A stretch of DNA of 19,929 bases from positions 1 through 19,929 of the forward strand of contig JAQCHR010000014.1 in assembly GCA_027619655.1 (NCBI GenBank), in the 5' to 3' direction. Shown here one piece after another: positions 1 to 7,790 of this stretch. A program made the position numbers and the translations under genes. Positions within the stretch are counted from its first letter, which is position 1; every line of letters begins with the position of its first letter. The stretch is from Pseudomonadota bacterium. GTDB taxonomy: Bacteria; Pseudomonadota; Alphaproteobacteria; UBA8366; GCA-2717185. A model generated the notes under the pieces. It was not told the DNA's origin and made no database searches. It saw only the letters and a program-made list of their open reading frames with translations.

Positions 1-2
1 CC

Positions 3-746
3 CCGCCGCCACCCCCGCCGCCGCCTCCGCAGCCTGCTGTAACCGCGGTGAACCCACCGGATGACGACGACGACGAAGGTGGACCGCAAGCGACAATAAA
101 CGGCGCGGCCATCAAGCAGACAATCACCACAGTAGCCACGGATACCATCACGTTCAGTTTCGAATTCGTCTACGGCGATGTCAGCCCGGCAGCCTTTCCG
201 GACTATGGGTTCATATCGATAAACGGGGCGGTGACATTGCTGAACTCACCCGGACAAAGCGCCGGTCCCCAGAGTTTTTCCCAGTCTGTCGGTGCGGGAA
301 CGCTGAACATCGGATTCGGGTCCATGAATGCCGGTGACGGCGTCGTCGCGTCGTTTCTGTCCATCGAGGATTTCCAGGTCGGCGGCGTGTCGTTTGACAG
401 CTGGACAGCCCTACCGACCGCCTTGTTCGAGCCTGCATTCGCCGTTGATACCGTAAGGCTCAGTGCCGGGAGCGGCGATGGCGAAGCTACGGCGAGTATC
501 GAGTCGTTCCTGGGCCTCGCTTCGGGGACGCTGGGCAGTGTTGCCTTCGGCGGCGGATTCTCGTTTGGCAGTTCGCCGGGCTTCTTCTTTGAACCGGAGG
601 ATTTTGCGTTCACCGGGAGTTCGGTCGCATTGTTCGAACTGGGCGGCCACATACCGGGCGTGCATGACGGTTTCGACCGGATGGAGGTCGCGGGCACGCT
701 CACGCTGGATGGCGTTCTCGACGTAACCGAGGCGGCTTCGACGTGA
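3..746 (+). CDS. Large secreted repeat protein, internal part before a frameshift (partial at left edge)
   Basis: The frame is open to the left edge, so the true start lies outside the window. It opens with a run of nine prolines, then a short linker and an acidic Asp-rich stretch (five D in a row), typical of the hinge in large exported proteins. The rest is Gly/Ser/Phe-rich beta-sandwich-like sequence with almost no Cys. Near the end (about nt 660-728) is the module GFDRMEVAGTLTLDGVLDVT, which in related secreted proteins continues with a Gly-Phe-Asp-Val-x-x-Gly-Asp-x-Phe stretch. Here the frame instead runs into TGA at 744-746, and the expected continuation is found one frame over from nt 731. 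I read this and the next entry as one gene broken by a 1-nt loss near 729-731. The GTG at 48 could be called as a start but lies inside the linker. Exact family is not recognised; the protein is probably extracellular. Confidence 0.7.
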   Translation, partial: PPPPPPPPPQPAVTAVNPPDDDDDEGGPQATINGAAIKQTITTVATDTITFSFEFVYGDVSPAAFPDYGFISINGAVTLLNSPGQSAGPQSFSQSVGAGTLNIGFGSMNAGDGVVASFLSIEDFQVGGVSFDSWTALPTALFEPAFAVDTVRLSAGSGDGEATASIESFLGLASGTLGSVAFGGGFSFGSSPGFFFEPEDFAFTGSSVALFELGGHIPGVHDGFDRMEVAGTLTLDGVLDVTEAAST

Positions 747-1420
747 AGGCGGGCGACCGCTTCGAGATTATAGAGGCAGGCCGGATCGAAGGTTCGTTCA
801 TGGCGGTGGACGGTCTGTCGGTCGGCGGCGGCGTCCTGATGGATATCGAACAGACGGATACGACACTCAGCCTCGTTGCGCATGCGGCGACCCACATTGC
901 CGGAGACGGCGGCGCCACATTGACCGGCGGCGAAGGCGACGATGCCTTTATCGGCGGCAGTGGTGACGACCGCATCGTTCTGGGCGGTGGCCGCGACCTG
1001 GTCCATGGCGGCGAGGGGGATGACGTCTTCGTGGCGCAGGACACGGGCTTCGGCCGGATCGACGGCGGACGCGGGATCGACCTGGTCGTCTTCGAGGGCG
1101 CGGGCCAGGTATTCGGTCTGACGGGTCTGCGGGGCGATCAGTTCAGCAATATCGAAGCGATAGACATCACCGGATCGGGCGACAACCGCCTCCTGATCGA
1201 CTCGAATATCGTATTCGCGGCGATGAACGGCACGAATACCGTCACCGGCACCGGGCACACGCTCGTCATCGACGGCGACGCCCGCGATACGTTGGCCTTT
1301 GCGGATTCCTGGGACGAGGTCGATAGCGCGATGATCGGCGACGAAAGCGATACGGTCTACCAGAGCGCCGCGAACACGGCACAGGTCTTCGTGAATGAAA
1401 ACATTGCGGTAGCGGCCTGA
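743..1420 (+). CDS. C-terminal RTX (calcium-binding nonapeptide) part of the same secreted protein
   Basis: The sequence begins in mid-domain (VKAGDRFEIIEAG...), the continuation of the module cut off in the previous frame; GTG at 743 overlaps the upstream TGA by 4 nt but has no ribosome-binding site of its own. Residues about 60-105 carry glycine/aspartate-rich nonapeptide repeats of the GGxGxDxφ type (GGEGDDAFIGGSGDD, then GGGRDLVHGGEGDDVF), which in the hemolysin/RTX family bind calcium and fold as a beta-roll outside the cell. The C-terminal 100 residues have few charged clusters and end in a short hydrophobic tail (IAVAA), compatible with an uncleaved type I secretion signal. No T1SS transporter genes lie in the window. 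The likely role is a cell-surface or secreted adhesin-like protein (inference). If the frameshift is real the protein would lack its secretion and calcium-binding end. Confidence 0.72.
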   Translation: MKAGDRFEIIEAGRIEGSFMAVDGLSVGGGVLMDIEQTDTTLSLVAHAATHIAGDGGATLTGGEGDDAFIGGSGDDRIVLGGGRDLVHGGEGDDVFVAQDTGFGRIDGGRGIDLVVFEGAGQVFGLTGLRGDQFSNIEAIDITGSGDNRLLIDSNIVFAAMNGTNTVTGTGHTLVIDGDARDTLAFADSWDEVDSAMIGDESDTVYQSAANTAQVFVNENIAVAA

Positions 1421-1432
1421 AGCCCATGCCGC

Positions 1433-1496
1433 TAGATCAGATCATGGTTGGTTGGAATCGCCTCTGGCGATCCAGCGACCATGTGAATCTGATCTA
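1433..1496. repeat. 64-bp imperfect palindrome between convergent genes (REP-like element or bidirectional terminator)
   Basis: Outer arms TAGATCAGAT (1433-1442) and ATCTGATCTA (1487-1496) pair perfectly. The middle arms CATGGT (1443-1448) and ACCATG (1478-1483) also pair. The inner arms GGAATCGCC (1454-1462) and GGCGATCC (1466-1473) pair with one bulged A around a 3-nt loop. It starts 13 nt after the RTX stop and lies 23 nt beyond the stop of the minus-strand Nudix gene. No T-run follows on either strand, so a plain Rho-independent terminator is not a perfect fit; a dispersed palindromic repeat is an alternative. Only one copy is present in this window. Confidence 0.7.
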
Positions 1497-1519
1497 TCTT
1501 ATTGAAGGTGCTATAGCGG

Positions 1520-1951
1520 TCAGTCGCCGCTCATTGCGCGTCCGAACGCTTCCAGCAGCTGTTTGAGTTCCGCTTCATCGACCGCGTCGATGGCGTCGGC
1601 AACGAACATCCATTTCCGGCGTCTCAGGTCCATTTCCGGCCAGTCGGACAAGACCCGGGAAACCGCCATGGGGAATACGTCCACCCGTCGTCCGCCGCCG
1701 CCTTTATGCTCCGCCTTTAGGTAGTGATACGCGCCGATGCTTTCCGACGCGACAATCCCTTCGACGCCGGCTTCCTCATAGGCTTCCTGCGCGGCCGATT
1801 CCTGCGGCGTGAGGCCGGTATTGATATGGCCCTTCGGAAGGACCCAGCGCTGCGTGTTCAGAGAGGTCACCAGCAGGACCCGCAACCGGAACCAGCGCCG
1901 CTGATAGGCGATGACGGCGGATTGCGGAACGGGCTTACGGCCGGGCATCAT
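1520..1951 (-). CDS. Nudix hydrolase, DIPP-like
   Basis: 143 aa, the usual size for a single Nudix domain. The family hydrolyses nucleoside diphosphates linked to another moiety. The Nudix box lies at residues 41-63, starting WVLPKG-H and ending EAYEEAGV. G41, E56, E59, E60 and G62 of the consensus GX5EX7REUXEEXGU are present, whereas the expected Glu at 47 is Leu and the Arg at 55 is Gln. The WVLPKG lead-in and the RRKWMFVADA segment near residue 111 resemble the diadenosine/diphosphoinositol polyphosphate branch, which often departs from the strict box. The start ATG overlaps the stop of the upstream acyl-CoA synthetase gene (ATGATG/TGA, 4 nt), indicating translational coupling. The substrate cannot be predicted. 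Confidence 0.85.
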   Translation of the reverse strand: MMPGRKPVPQSAVIAYQRRWFRLRVLLVTSLNTQRWVLPKGHINTGLTPQESAAQEAYEEAGVEGIVASESIGAYHYLKAEHKGGGGRRVDVFPMAVSRVLSDWPEMDLRRRKWMFVADAIDAVDEAELKQLLEAFGRAMSGD

Positions 1952-3678
1952 CCACCATAGAGTGCTTCCAGTTTCGCACCGTATTTTTCGATGATGATAT
2001 GGCGGCGGATTTTCATGCTGGGGGTCATCATGCCGTTATCGGTGGTGAAGGTTTCATCGGCGACCGTGAAGCGACGGATGCGTTCGATATTGCTGAGCTT
2101 TTCATTGACTCGGGCCACGGCGGCGCCCAGCGCATCGGCGCAGCCATCCGCCGGGACCAGCAAGGCCACCAGATGCGGCCGGCGGTCGCCATAGACCATC
2201 GCCTGGGCGATTTCCGGCTCGATGGTCAGCATGCCTTCCACCCGCTGCGGCGACAGATTGTCGCCGCCGGAATTGACGATGATGTCCTTCTTGCGGTCGG
2301 TGATGCGGATATAGCCGTCCGGGTCGATCACGCCGATATCGCCGGTATGCAGCCAGCCGTCGTGCAGCACTTCCGCCGTGGCCTCCGGATTGCGCCAGTA
2401 GCCCTGCATGACCATCTCGCAGTTATGCGAAAATAGCCCGTCCGCCGCGATTTTTACCTCCACGCCGGTCAGCGTGGGGCCGACGGTTTCGATGCGGATC
2501 CGGTCGACCGGGTTGCAACTGATGACCGGCGCCGATTCGGTCTGGCCATAGCCCTGCAGGACACGAACGCCGAGCGCCAGGAAGAAGCTGCCGATTTCCG
2601 CATTCAGCGGTGCGCCGCCGGAAACGAATGCTTTCAGCTGCCCGCCGAAGCGGGTGCGGACCTTGGCGCGGACCAGCCGTTCCAGCAGCCTGTCCTGCAG
2701 ACGTTCCGAAAGCGACAGGCTGTAGGCCGGGTCCAACCGCCGGCGGCCCAGGGTGACGGCCCGCAGGAACATCATTTTCTTCAGCCCGCCGGCCTGTTCG
2801 ACGCCATGCAGGATGCGTCCGTGGATCGCCTCGTACAGGCGCGGCACAGCCGTCATGATCGTCGGCGATACTTCCGCCATGTTGTTGACCAGCCGGTCCA
2901 CCCCTTCGGCGTAATAGATCTGCGCGCCGATGGTGATCGGGAACATCAGGCCCGCGGTATGTTCGTAGGAATGCGACAGCGGCAGGAAGGACAGGAATTT
3001 TTCGCTGCCAAGGGCGAAGTCGGGCAGCCTGCGCAGCAGGTCATAGGCGCCCTGGCAGTTGCACAGGATGGCCCCGTGGCTCAGCATCACGCCCTTCGGC
3101 CTGCCGCCGGTGCCGGAGGTATAGATGATGCAGCTCGTATCGCTGCGCTTGATCGCGGCGACATGCTGCACGACGTTGTTGCGCGCGTTGCCGCCCTCTT
3201 CCAGGACGGCATCCCAGTCCAGCGTGCGGATTCCCTGGCTGCTGGGCGGGATCGGCTCCATGGTAATGACGGTTTCCATCGCCGGCGCCTGCTTCGCGGC
3301 CGGGACAACGCGCTCCGCCAGCTTCGCGGTGGAGACGATGGCCATCTTCGCGCCGCTGTCGGTGAAGACATGCAGATGGTCCTCGACCGTATTGGTGATA
3401 TAGGCCGGCACGCTGATCGCGCCGGCGGCCATAACCGCCAGGTCGGCAATCAGCCAGTCCGGGCGGTTTTCGGCAATGATCGCCACACGGTCGCCGGCGG
3501 CCAGCCCCTGCGCCCGCAAGCCGCGCGTCAGCGCCGAAACCCGCGCCGCCGCCGTGCGCCAGTCGATCGACCGCCAGGCGCCGTCCTGTTTCGACCACAG
3601 GAACGGCTGGATACCCCGGCGAGCGGCTTCGTCGAAGAAAACTTCGGGCAGATTTCTGAAGGAGGCGTAGTCGATCAT
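1948..3678 (-). CDS. Long-chain fatty-acid--CoA ligase (AMP-forming), FadD15/FAA1-like
   Basis: 576 aa, within the 570-620 aa range of FAA1-type acyl-CoA synthetases, which adenylate a fatty acid and transfer it to CoA. Motifs in order: P-loop YTSGTGGRPKGVML (186-199), PLSHSYEH (233-240), GGAPL (354-358), GYGQTE (376-381), GWLHTGDIG (441-449), DRKKDIIVNSGG (461-472) and the C-terminal Lys556 in MTPSMKIRRH. I chose the ATG at 3678, with AGGAAA 6 nt upstream, because a longer form from 3759 would overlap the divergent pepF start and begins with unrelated residues. Residues 415-420 (LFSHNC) sit where relatives usually have E-I-L-V-R-G before MVMQGYW; the length is kept but the residues differ. 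First gene of a two-gene operon with the Nudix hydrolase. Cytosolic or membrane-associated; chain-length preference unknown. Confidence 0.92.
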   Translation of the reverse strand: MIDYASFRNLPEVFFDEAARRGIQPFLWSKQDGAWRSIDWRTAAARVSALTRGLRAQGLAAGDRVAIIAENRPDWLIADLAVMAAGAISVPAYITNTVEDHLHVFTDSGAKMAIVSTAKLAERVVPAAKQAPAMETVITMEPIPPSSQGIRTLDWDAVLEEGGNARNNVVQHVAAIKRSDTSCIIYTSGTGGRPKGVMLSHGAILCNCQGAYDLLRRLPDFALGSEKFLSFLPLSHSYEHTAGLMFPITIGAQIYYAEGVDRLVNNMAEVSPTIMTAVPRLYEAIHGRILHGVEQAGGLKKMMFLRAVTLGRRRLDPAYSLSLSERLQDRLLERLVRAKVRTRFGGQLKAFVSGGAPLNAEIGSFFLALGVRVLQGYGQTESAPVISCNPVDRIRIETVGPTLTGVEVKIAADGLFSHNCEMVMQGYWRNPEATAEVLHDGWLHTGDIGVIDPDGYIRITDRKKDIIVNSGGDNLSPQRVEGMLTIEPEIAQAMVYGDRRPHLVALLVPADGCADALGAAVARVNEKLSNIERIRRFTVADETFTTDNGMMTPSMKIRRHIIIEKYGAKLEALYGG

Positions 3679-3745
3679 GTCTGGTTTCCTGCTTGCCGGG
3701 TCGGGCACCGCACCATATATCGGATAAAGCAATGGAGGAAAAACG
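3679..3745. promoter_or_regulatory. Divergent promoter region, acyl-CoA synthetase / pepF operon
   Basis: This 67-nt gap is the only space between two divergent start codons, so both promoters, or parts of them, should overlap here. It contains an AT-rich core (CATATATCGGATAAAG, 3713-3728) that could supply a -10 element in either direction, and both ribosome-binding sites: AGGAAA at 3690-3685 on the minus strand and GGAGG at 3734-3738 on the plus strand. No clear -35/-10 pair or operator palindrome is visible. Confidence 0.4.
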
Positions 3746-5527
3746 ATGAATGATGCCACCGCGCTCGGCGCATTGCCGGAATGGGACCTGGACGACCTTT
3801 ATCCGGGGCGGGAATCGCCGGAATTGGCCGCCGACCTGACGCGGGCGCAGGCCATTTCGAAATCATTTGCGGAATCCTACGAAGGCCGGCTGGCGGGGCT
3901 GGATGGCGCGGCGCTGGCGGCGGCAATCGGCGAATACGAGGTGCTGGACGAAATCCTCGGCCGGGTGATGAGCTACGCGGGGCTGGTCCATGCAGGCAAT
4001 GTGACCGACCCGGAAATCGGCCGGTTCTACCAGACGATGCAGGAGCGGGTGAACGATATCGGCACCCATACGCTGTTTTTCACGCTCGAACTGAACAAGA
4101 TCGACGACGCGGCCCTGGACGCGAAACTGGCGGAATCCGCCGCGCTGGCGCATTACCGGCCCTGGCTGCGCGAGGTGCGCGCGATGCGCCCGCACCAGTT
4201 GTCCGACGAGATCGAGAAACTGCTGTATGAAAAATCGGTCGCCGGGCGCAGCGCCTGGGTGCGGCTGTTCGACGAAACCATGGCCGGGCTGCGCTTTCCC
4301 TATCGCAAGCGGGTGCTGACCTCGACCGAAATCCTTGACCTGCTGTCGGACCATGACGGCAAGGTCCGCAAGGACGCGGCCAAGAGCCTCGGCACCGTGC
4401 TGGGCGACAATATCCGGCTGTTCTCGCTGATCACCAACACGCTGGCCAAGGACAAGGAAATCAGCGACCGCTGGCGCAAATTCGCGCGCCCGGTATCGTC
4501 GCGCAACCTAGCCAATTCGGTCGAGGATGAAGTTGTCGATGCGCTGTCCCAGGCGGTCAGCGATTCGTATCCGCGCCTGTCGCATCGCTATTACGCGCTG
4601 AAGGCGCGGTGGTTCGGTGTGAAGCAACTGGATTACTGGGACCGCAACGCGCCGCTGCCGGACGAGGACAAGCGTATCGTCCCCTGGAACGAGGCGCGCG
4701 ACACGGTACTGAAGGCCTATGGCGCGTTTTCGGCCGACCTTGCGTCGGTCGGCAAGCAGTTCTTCGACCATGCCTGGATCGACGCGCCGGCGCGGGCGGG
4801 CAAGGCCTCGGGCGCCTTCGCGCATCCCACCGTCCCCTCGGCGCATCCCTACCTGCTGCTGAACTACCAGGGCAAGGTGCGGGACGTGATGACGCTGGCG
4901 CATGAGCTGGGGCACGGTGTCCACCAGGTGCTGGCCGGACCGCAGGGGCAGCTGATGGCCGATACGCCGCTGACCCTGGCGGAAACCGCGTCGGTGTTCG
5001 GCGAGATGCTGACCTTCCAGTCGATGCTGAAGTCGAAAACGGATCCGAAGGCGCGCCGCGCCATGCTGGCTGCCAAAGTGGAGGACATGCTGAACACGGT
5101 GGTCCGGCAGGTCGCCTTCTACGAATTCGAGCGCCGGGTGCATGACGAGCGCCGCAAGAGCGAAATCCCGCCGGAGGGGCTGGCGGAAATCTGGATGGCG
5201 GTACAGGGCGAAAGCCTCGGCCCGGCGATCCGGTTCGAGAAGGAATACGGCAATTACTGGGCCTATATTCCCCATTTCATCCATTCGCCGTTCTATGTCT
5301 ACGCCTATGCGTTCGGCGACTGCCTGGTGAATTCGCTGTATTCCCGCTACCAGGACGCAGAGGAAGGCTTCGTCGAAAAATACCTGGCGATGCTGCGCGC
5401 CGGCGGCACCCTGCGGCACAAGGAACTGCTGGCGCCGTTCGGACTGGACGCCTCCGATCCCGAATTCTGGTCGCTCGGCCTGTCCATGGTGGAAGGCTTC
5501 ATCGACGAACTGGAAGCGGGATTGTGA
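3746..5527 (+). CDS. pepF: M3-family oligoendopeptidase F (PepF-type)
   Basis: 593 aa, the normal length for M3B oligoendopeptidases, which cut short peptides in the cytosol using one zinc ion. The zinc motif HELGH is at residues 386-390 within TLAHELGHGVHQ, and the downstream Glu ligand is probably E413 in LAETASVFGE, as the family requires. The N-terminal helical region begins LGALPEWDLDDLYPG, a typical PepF opening. The C-terminal stretch YWAYIPHFIHSPFYVYAYAFG carries the conserved Tyr/His-rich substrate-binding residues. ATG at 3746 has GGAGG 7 nt upstream. No signal peptide or transmembrane segment is seen. Its stop overlaps the GTG of the next gene, so it leads a four-gene operon that may link peptide recycling to amino-acid oxidation (inference). 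Confidence 0.95.
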   Translation: MNDATALGALPEWDLDDLYPGRESPELAADLTRAQAISKSFAESYEGRLAGLDGAALAAAIGEYEVLDEILGRVMSYAGLVHAGNVTDPEIGRFYQTMQERVNDIGTHTLFFTLELNKIDDAALDAKLAESAALAHYRPWLREVRAMRPHQLSDEIEKLLYEKSVAGRSAWVRLFDETMAGLRFPYRKRVLTSTEILDLLSDHDGKVRKDAAKSLGTVLGDNIRLFSLITNTLAKDKEISDRWRKFARPVSSRNLANSVEDEVVDALSQAVSDSYPRLSHRYYALKARWFGVKQLDYWDRNAPLPDEDKRIVPWNEARDTVLKAYGAFSADLASVGKQFFDHAWIDAPARAGKASGAFAHPTVPSAHPYLLLNYQGKVRDVMTLAHELGHGVHQVLAGPQGQLMADTPLTLAETASVFGEMLTFQSMLKSKTDPKARRAMLAAKVEDMLNTVVRQVAFYEFERRVHDERRKSEIPPEGLAEIWMAVQGESLGPAIRFEKEYGNYWAYIPHFIHSPFYVYAYAFGDCLVNSLYSRYQDAEEGFVEKYLAMLRAGGTLRHKELLAPFGLDASDPEFWSLGLSMVEGFIDELEAGL

Positions 5528-6756
5528 CCGAAATCCGCCGGCGCCGCGCCGCCGTTATCGGCGGCGGGATCACGGGGATCAGCGCCGCGCTGTTCCTGCA
5601 GCGCGACGGGCATGACGTCACCGTCTTCGAGCGCGACGAGATCGGCACCGGCACCTCGATGGGCAATTCCGGGGTAATCAGCATCGCCGGCTGCATCCCG
5701 ACATCCGTGCCCGGGATCGTCGGCCGGGTGCCGAAGATGCTGATGGATCCCTATGGGCCGCTGTCGATCCGCTGGGGCTACCTGCCGAACCTGCTGCCCT
5801 GGCTGGTCAGCTTCGCGCGCAACAGCCGCGAGGACCGGGTCCGCGCCAATGCACGCGCCAAATCGGCGCTGCTGGAGCTGTCCCACGCGGCCTATGACAC
5901 ATTGATCGAGCAGGCGGATGCGGAATCGATGATCAGCCGGCGCGGCGTGCTGAAGGTGTTCCGCAGCAACGCCAGCTTCGCCGGCGCCAAATTCGAAATG
6001 GACGTGATGCGCGAATGCGGCCGGAAATTCACCGTGCTGGGCGCGGATGATATCCGGCAGATGGAACCGGCGCTGCAGCCGATCTTCGAACACGGCATTT
6101 TCTATGACGACAATTCGGCGCTGCGCCATCCGGGGCGCCTGGTGCAGCGTTTCGCCAGAACCTTTGTGGAAGGCGGCGGAAAAATCGTGAAGGAAACGGT
6201 CACCGGTTTCCAGGGCGATACGGCGATCCGCACGCAAGCCGGCGATCATGAGACCGATATCATCGTCATCGCCGCCGGGTCCTGGTCGGCGGATCTGGTG
6301 CGGCAGTTGGGCAGCCGCATCATGCTGGATACGGAGCGCGGCTATCACATCATGCTGCCGCATCCGGACACGACGCTGAACCGCCCGGTCGCCCTGGCGG
6401 AACATTCCGTATTCCTGTCGCCGATGGAGCACGGGTTGCGAATGACGACGGGGGTGGAACTGGGTGGTAACGAGGCGCCGCCGGATTTCACGCGGGCGCG
6501 GCGCATGGTCGGCCATATCAGCGACGCGGTGAAGGGATTCCGGACCGCGGAACAGAGCAACTGGCTCGGCTTCCGCCCTTCGACGCCCAGCGGCGTGCCC
6601 TATCTCGGCGCGCTGCCGCGCCATCCGAATGTCTACCTCGCGGCGGGCGGCGGTCATGTGGGCATGACCATGGGACCGGTCAGCGGCCGCATCGTCGCCG
6701 ATCTGGTGGCGGGGCGCGATCCGGGGGTAGACTTGACCCCCTATCGGATCGGCTGA
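5524..6756 (+). CDS. FAD-dependent amino-acid oxidoreductase, DadA-like
   Basis: 410 aa. A Rossmann FAD site opens the protein: VIGGGITGISAAL, with G13-x-G15-x-x-G18, and the ribose-binding acidic residue E36 at the end of VTVFER. The TSMGNSGVIS stretch and the C-terminal GGGHVGMTMGPVSGRIVADL match the DAO superfamily as seen in D-amino-acid dehydrogenase small subunits. Members oxidise an amine or D-amino acid and pass electrons to a quinone or other acceptor; the substrate here is not determined. GTG at 5524 overlaps the PepF stop (GTGA), so translation is probably coupled. It lacks a clear membrane segment and is likely a peripheral or cytosolic enzyme. A quinone-reductase-like gene follows after 20 nt. 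Confidence 0.85.
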   Translation: MTEIRRRRAAVIGGGITGISAALFLQRDGHDVTVFERDEIGTGTSMGNSGVISIAGCIPTSVPGIVGRVPKMLMDPYGPLSIRWGYLPNLLPWLVSFARNSREDRVRANARAKSALLELSHAAYDTLIEQADAESMISRRGVLKVFRSNASFAGAKFEMDVMRECGRKFTVLGADDIRQMEPALQPIFEHGIFYDDNSALRHPGRLVQRFARTFVEGGGKIVKETVTGFQGDTAIRTQAGDHETDIIVIAAGSWSADLVRQLGSRIMLDTERGYHIMLPHPDTTLNRPVALAEHSVFLSPMEHGLRMTTGVELGGNEAPPDFTRARRMVGHISDAVKGFRTAEQSNWLGFRPSTPSGVPYLGALPRHPNVYLAAGGGHVGMTMGPVSGRIVADLVAGRDPGVDLTPYRIG

Positions 6757-6776
6757 AGCAAGACAGGAAACAGCAT

Positions 6777-7790
6777 ATGCGTGGTGTTCTCGTCCGGGAA
6801 TGGACGGCCTTCGAGAATCTGGAACTGGCGGATTGTCCGGTACCGGCACTGGGGCGGGGGCAGGTCCGCATCGCAACAAAGGCGGCGGGCATGAGTTTTG
6901 CGGTCAGCCTTGTCGTCGCGGGAAAATACCAGCGCAAGCCGCCGCTGCCTTTTGTGCCGGGATCCGAGGTCGCCGGCGTCGTGACAGAAGTCGGCGCGGG
7001 CGTGACGCGTTTCCGGCCGGGCGACCGCGTCTGCGCCGTTGTCGACTGGGGCGGGCTGGCGGAAGAGGCGGTCGCGAACGAGGTGAACACCTTTCCGATT
7101 CCTGACAATCTGGCATTCCACCGCGCGATCTGTTTCACCAATTCCTATGGCACCTCCTACGCCGCGCTGGTCTGGCCGCATCTGCTGAACGTGCAGGCGG
7201 GGCAGACATTGCTGGTGCATGGGGCGACCGGCGGGGTTGGATTGGCCGCCATCGAGATCGGCAAGATCCGGGGTGCGACGGTGATCGCGACCGCCGGAAC
7301 GGATGAAAAGCTGGCGATTGCGCGCGAACATGGCGCGGATCATGTGATCAACTACCGCGCGGGGCCGTTCCGGGAAAAGGTCCTCGACCTGACCGGTGGC
7401 GAGGGGGCGAACGCGATCTATGATCCCGTCGGCGGCGAGGTCTTCATGGAATCGCTGCGCTGCATCGCGCCGGAAGGGCGGATCATGCCGGTCGGTTTCG
7501 CCGGCGGAACGATCCAGCAGATTCCGGCCAATATCCTGCTTGTCAAGAACATCACCGTCTGCGGGCTGAACATGGGCTATTACGTCGGCTGGAGCCCGAA
7601 GGATGTCCGTCACGAATATGCCGGCCGGTTGCGCGAGATGATGGCGCAGCTCTTTGCCTGGTTCGAGGAAGGCCGGCTGAATCCGCGCGTGGCGCAGACC
7701 TTCGCGCTGGATGATTTCCAGGATGCCATGGCGATGGTGCTCGGGCGGCAGGCCATCGGCCGTGTCGCCATCGTGATGGAAGGCGCATGA
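6777..7790 (+). CDS. Zinc-free NADPH:quinone oxidoreductase-like protein (MDR superfamily)
   Basis: 337 aa medium-chain dehydrogenase/reductase. The N-terminal GroES-like fold includes LPFVPGSEVAGVVTEVG (57-73) and FRPGDRV, followed by the nucleotide site HGATGGVGLAAIEIGK at 148-163 (AxxGxxG type, which in the family usually takes NADPH). The Cys/His ligands of zinc alcohol dehydrogenases are absent, so the protein groups with quinone oxidoreductases and enoyl-reductase-like enzymes. The C-terminus IGRVAIVMEGA follows the usual ending. ATG at 6777 has AGGAAA 6 nt upstream. It lies third in the pepF operon, and its stop overlaps the next start by 4 nt. The true substrate may be a quinone, an enone or an acyl compound. 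Confidence 0.88.
   Translation: MRGVLVREWTAFENLELADCPVPALGRGQVRIATKAAGMSFAVSLVVAGKYQRKPPLPFVPGSEVAGVVTEVGAGVTRFRPGDRVCAVVDWGGLAEEAVANEVNTFPIPDNLAFHRAICFTNSYGTSYAALVWPHLLNVQAGQTLLVHGATGGVGLAAIEIGKIRGATVIATAGTDEKLAIAREHGADHVINYRAGPFREKVLDLTGGEGANAIYDPVGGEVFMESLRCIAPEGRIMPVGFAGGTIQQIPANILLVKNITVCGLNMGYYVGWSPKDVRHEYAGRLREMMAQLFAWFEEGRLNPRVAQTFALDDFQDAMAMVLGRQAIGRVAIVMEGA

Noticed and set aside
203..1258. Long minus-strand open frame of 351 codons across the RTX gene
   Set aside because: It is antisense to sequence with clear RTX repeats, has no recognisable family and its composition is that of a shadow frame in GC-rich DNA.
2806..3753. 315-codon plus-strand frame opposite the acyl-CoA synthetase
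   Set aside because: The minus strand encodes a complete AMP-ligase; the plus frame is His/Arg/Gly-rich with no family.
3679..3759. N-terminal extension of the acyl-CoA synthetase to 3759
   Set aside because: It would overlap the pepF start, and the internal ATG at 3678 has a proper ribosome-binding site and starts the homology.
5347..6879. 510-codon minus-strand open frame opposite the FAD oxidoreductase
   Set aside because: It overlaps three well-supported genes, is Arg/His/Pro-rich and carries no domain; it is a codon-bias artefact.
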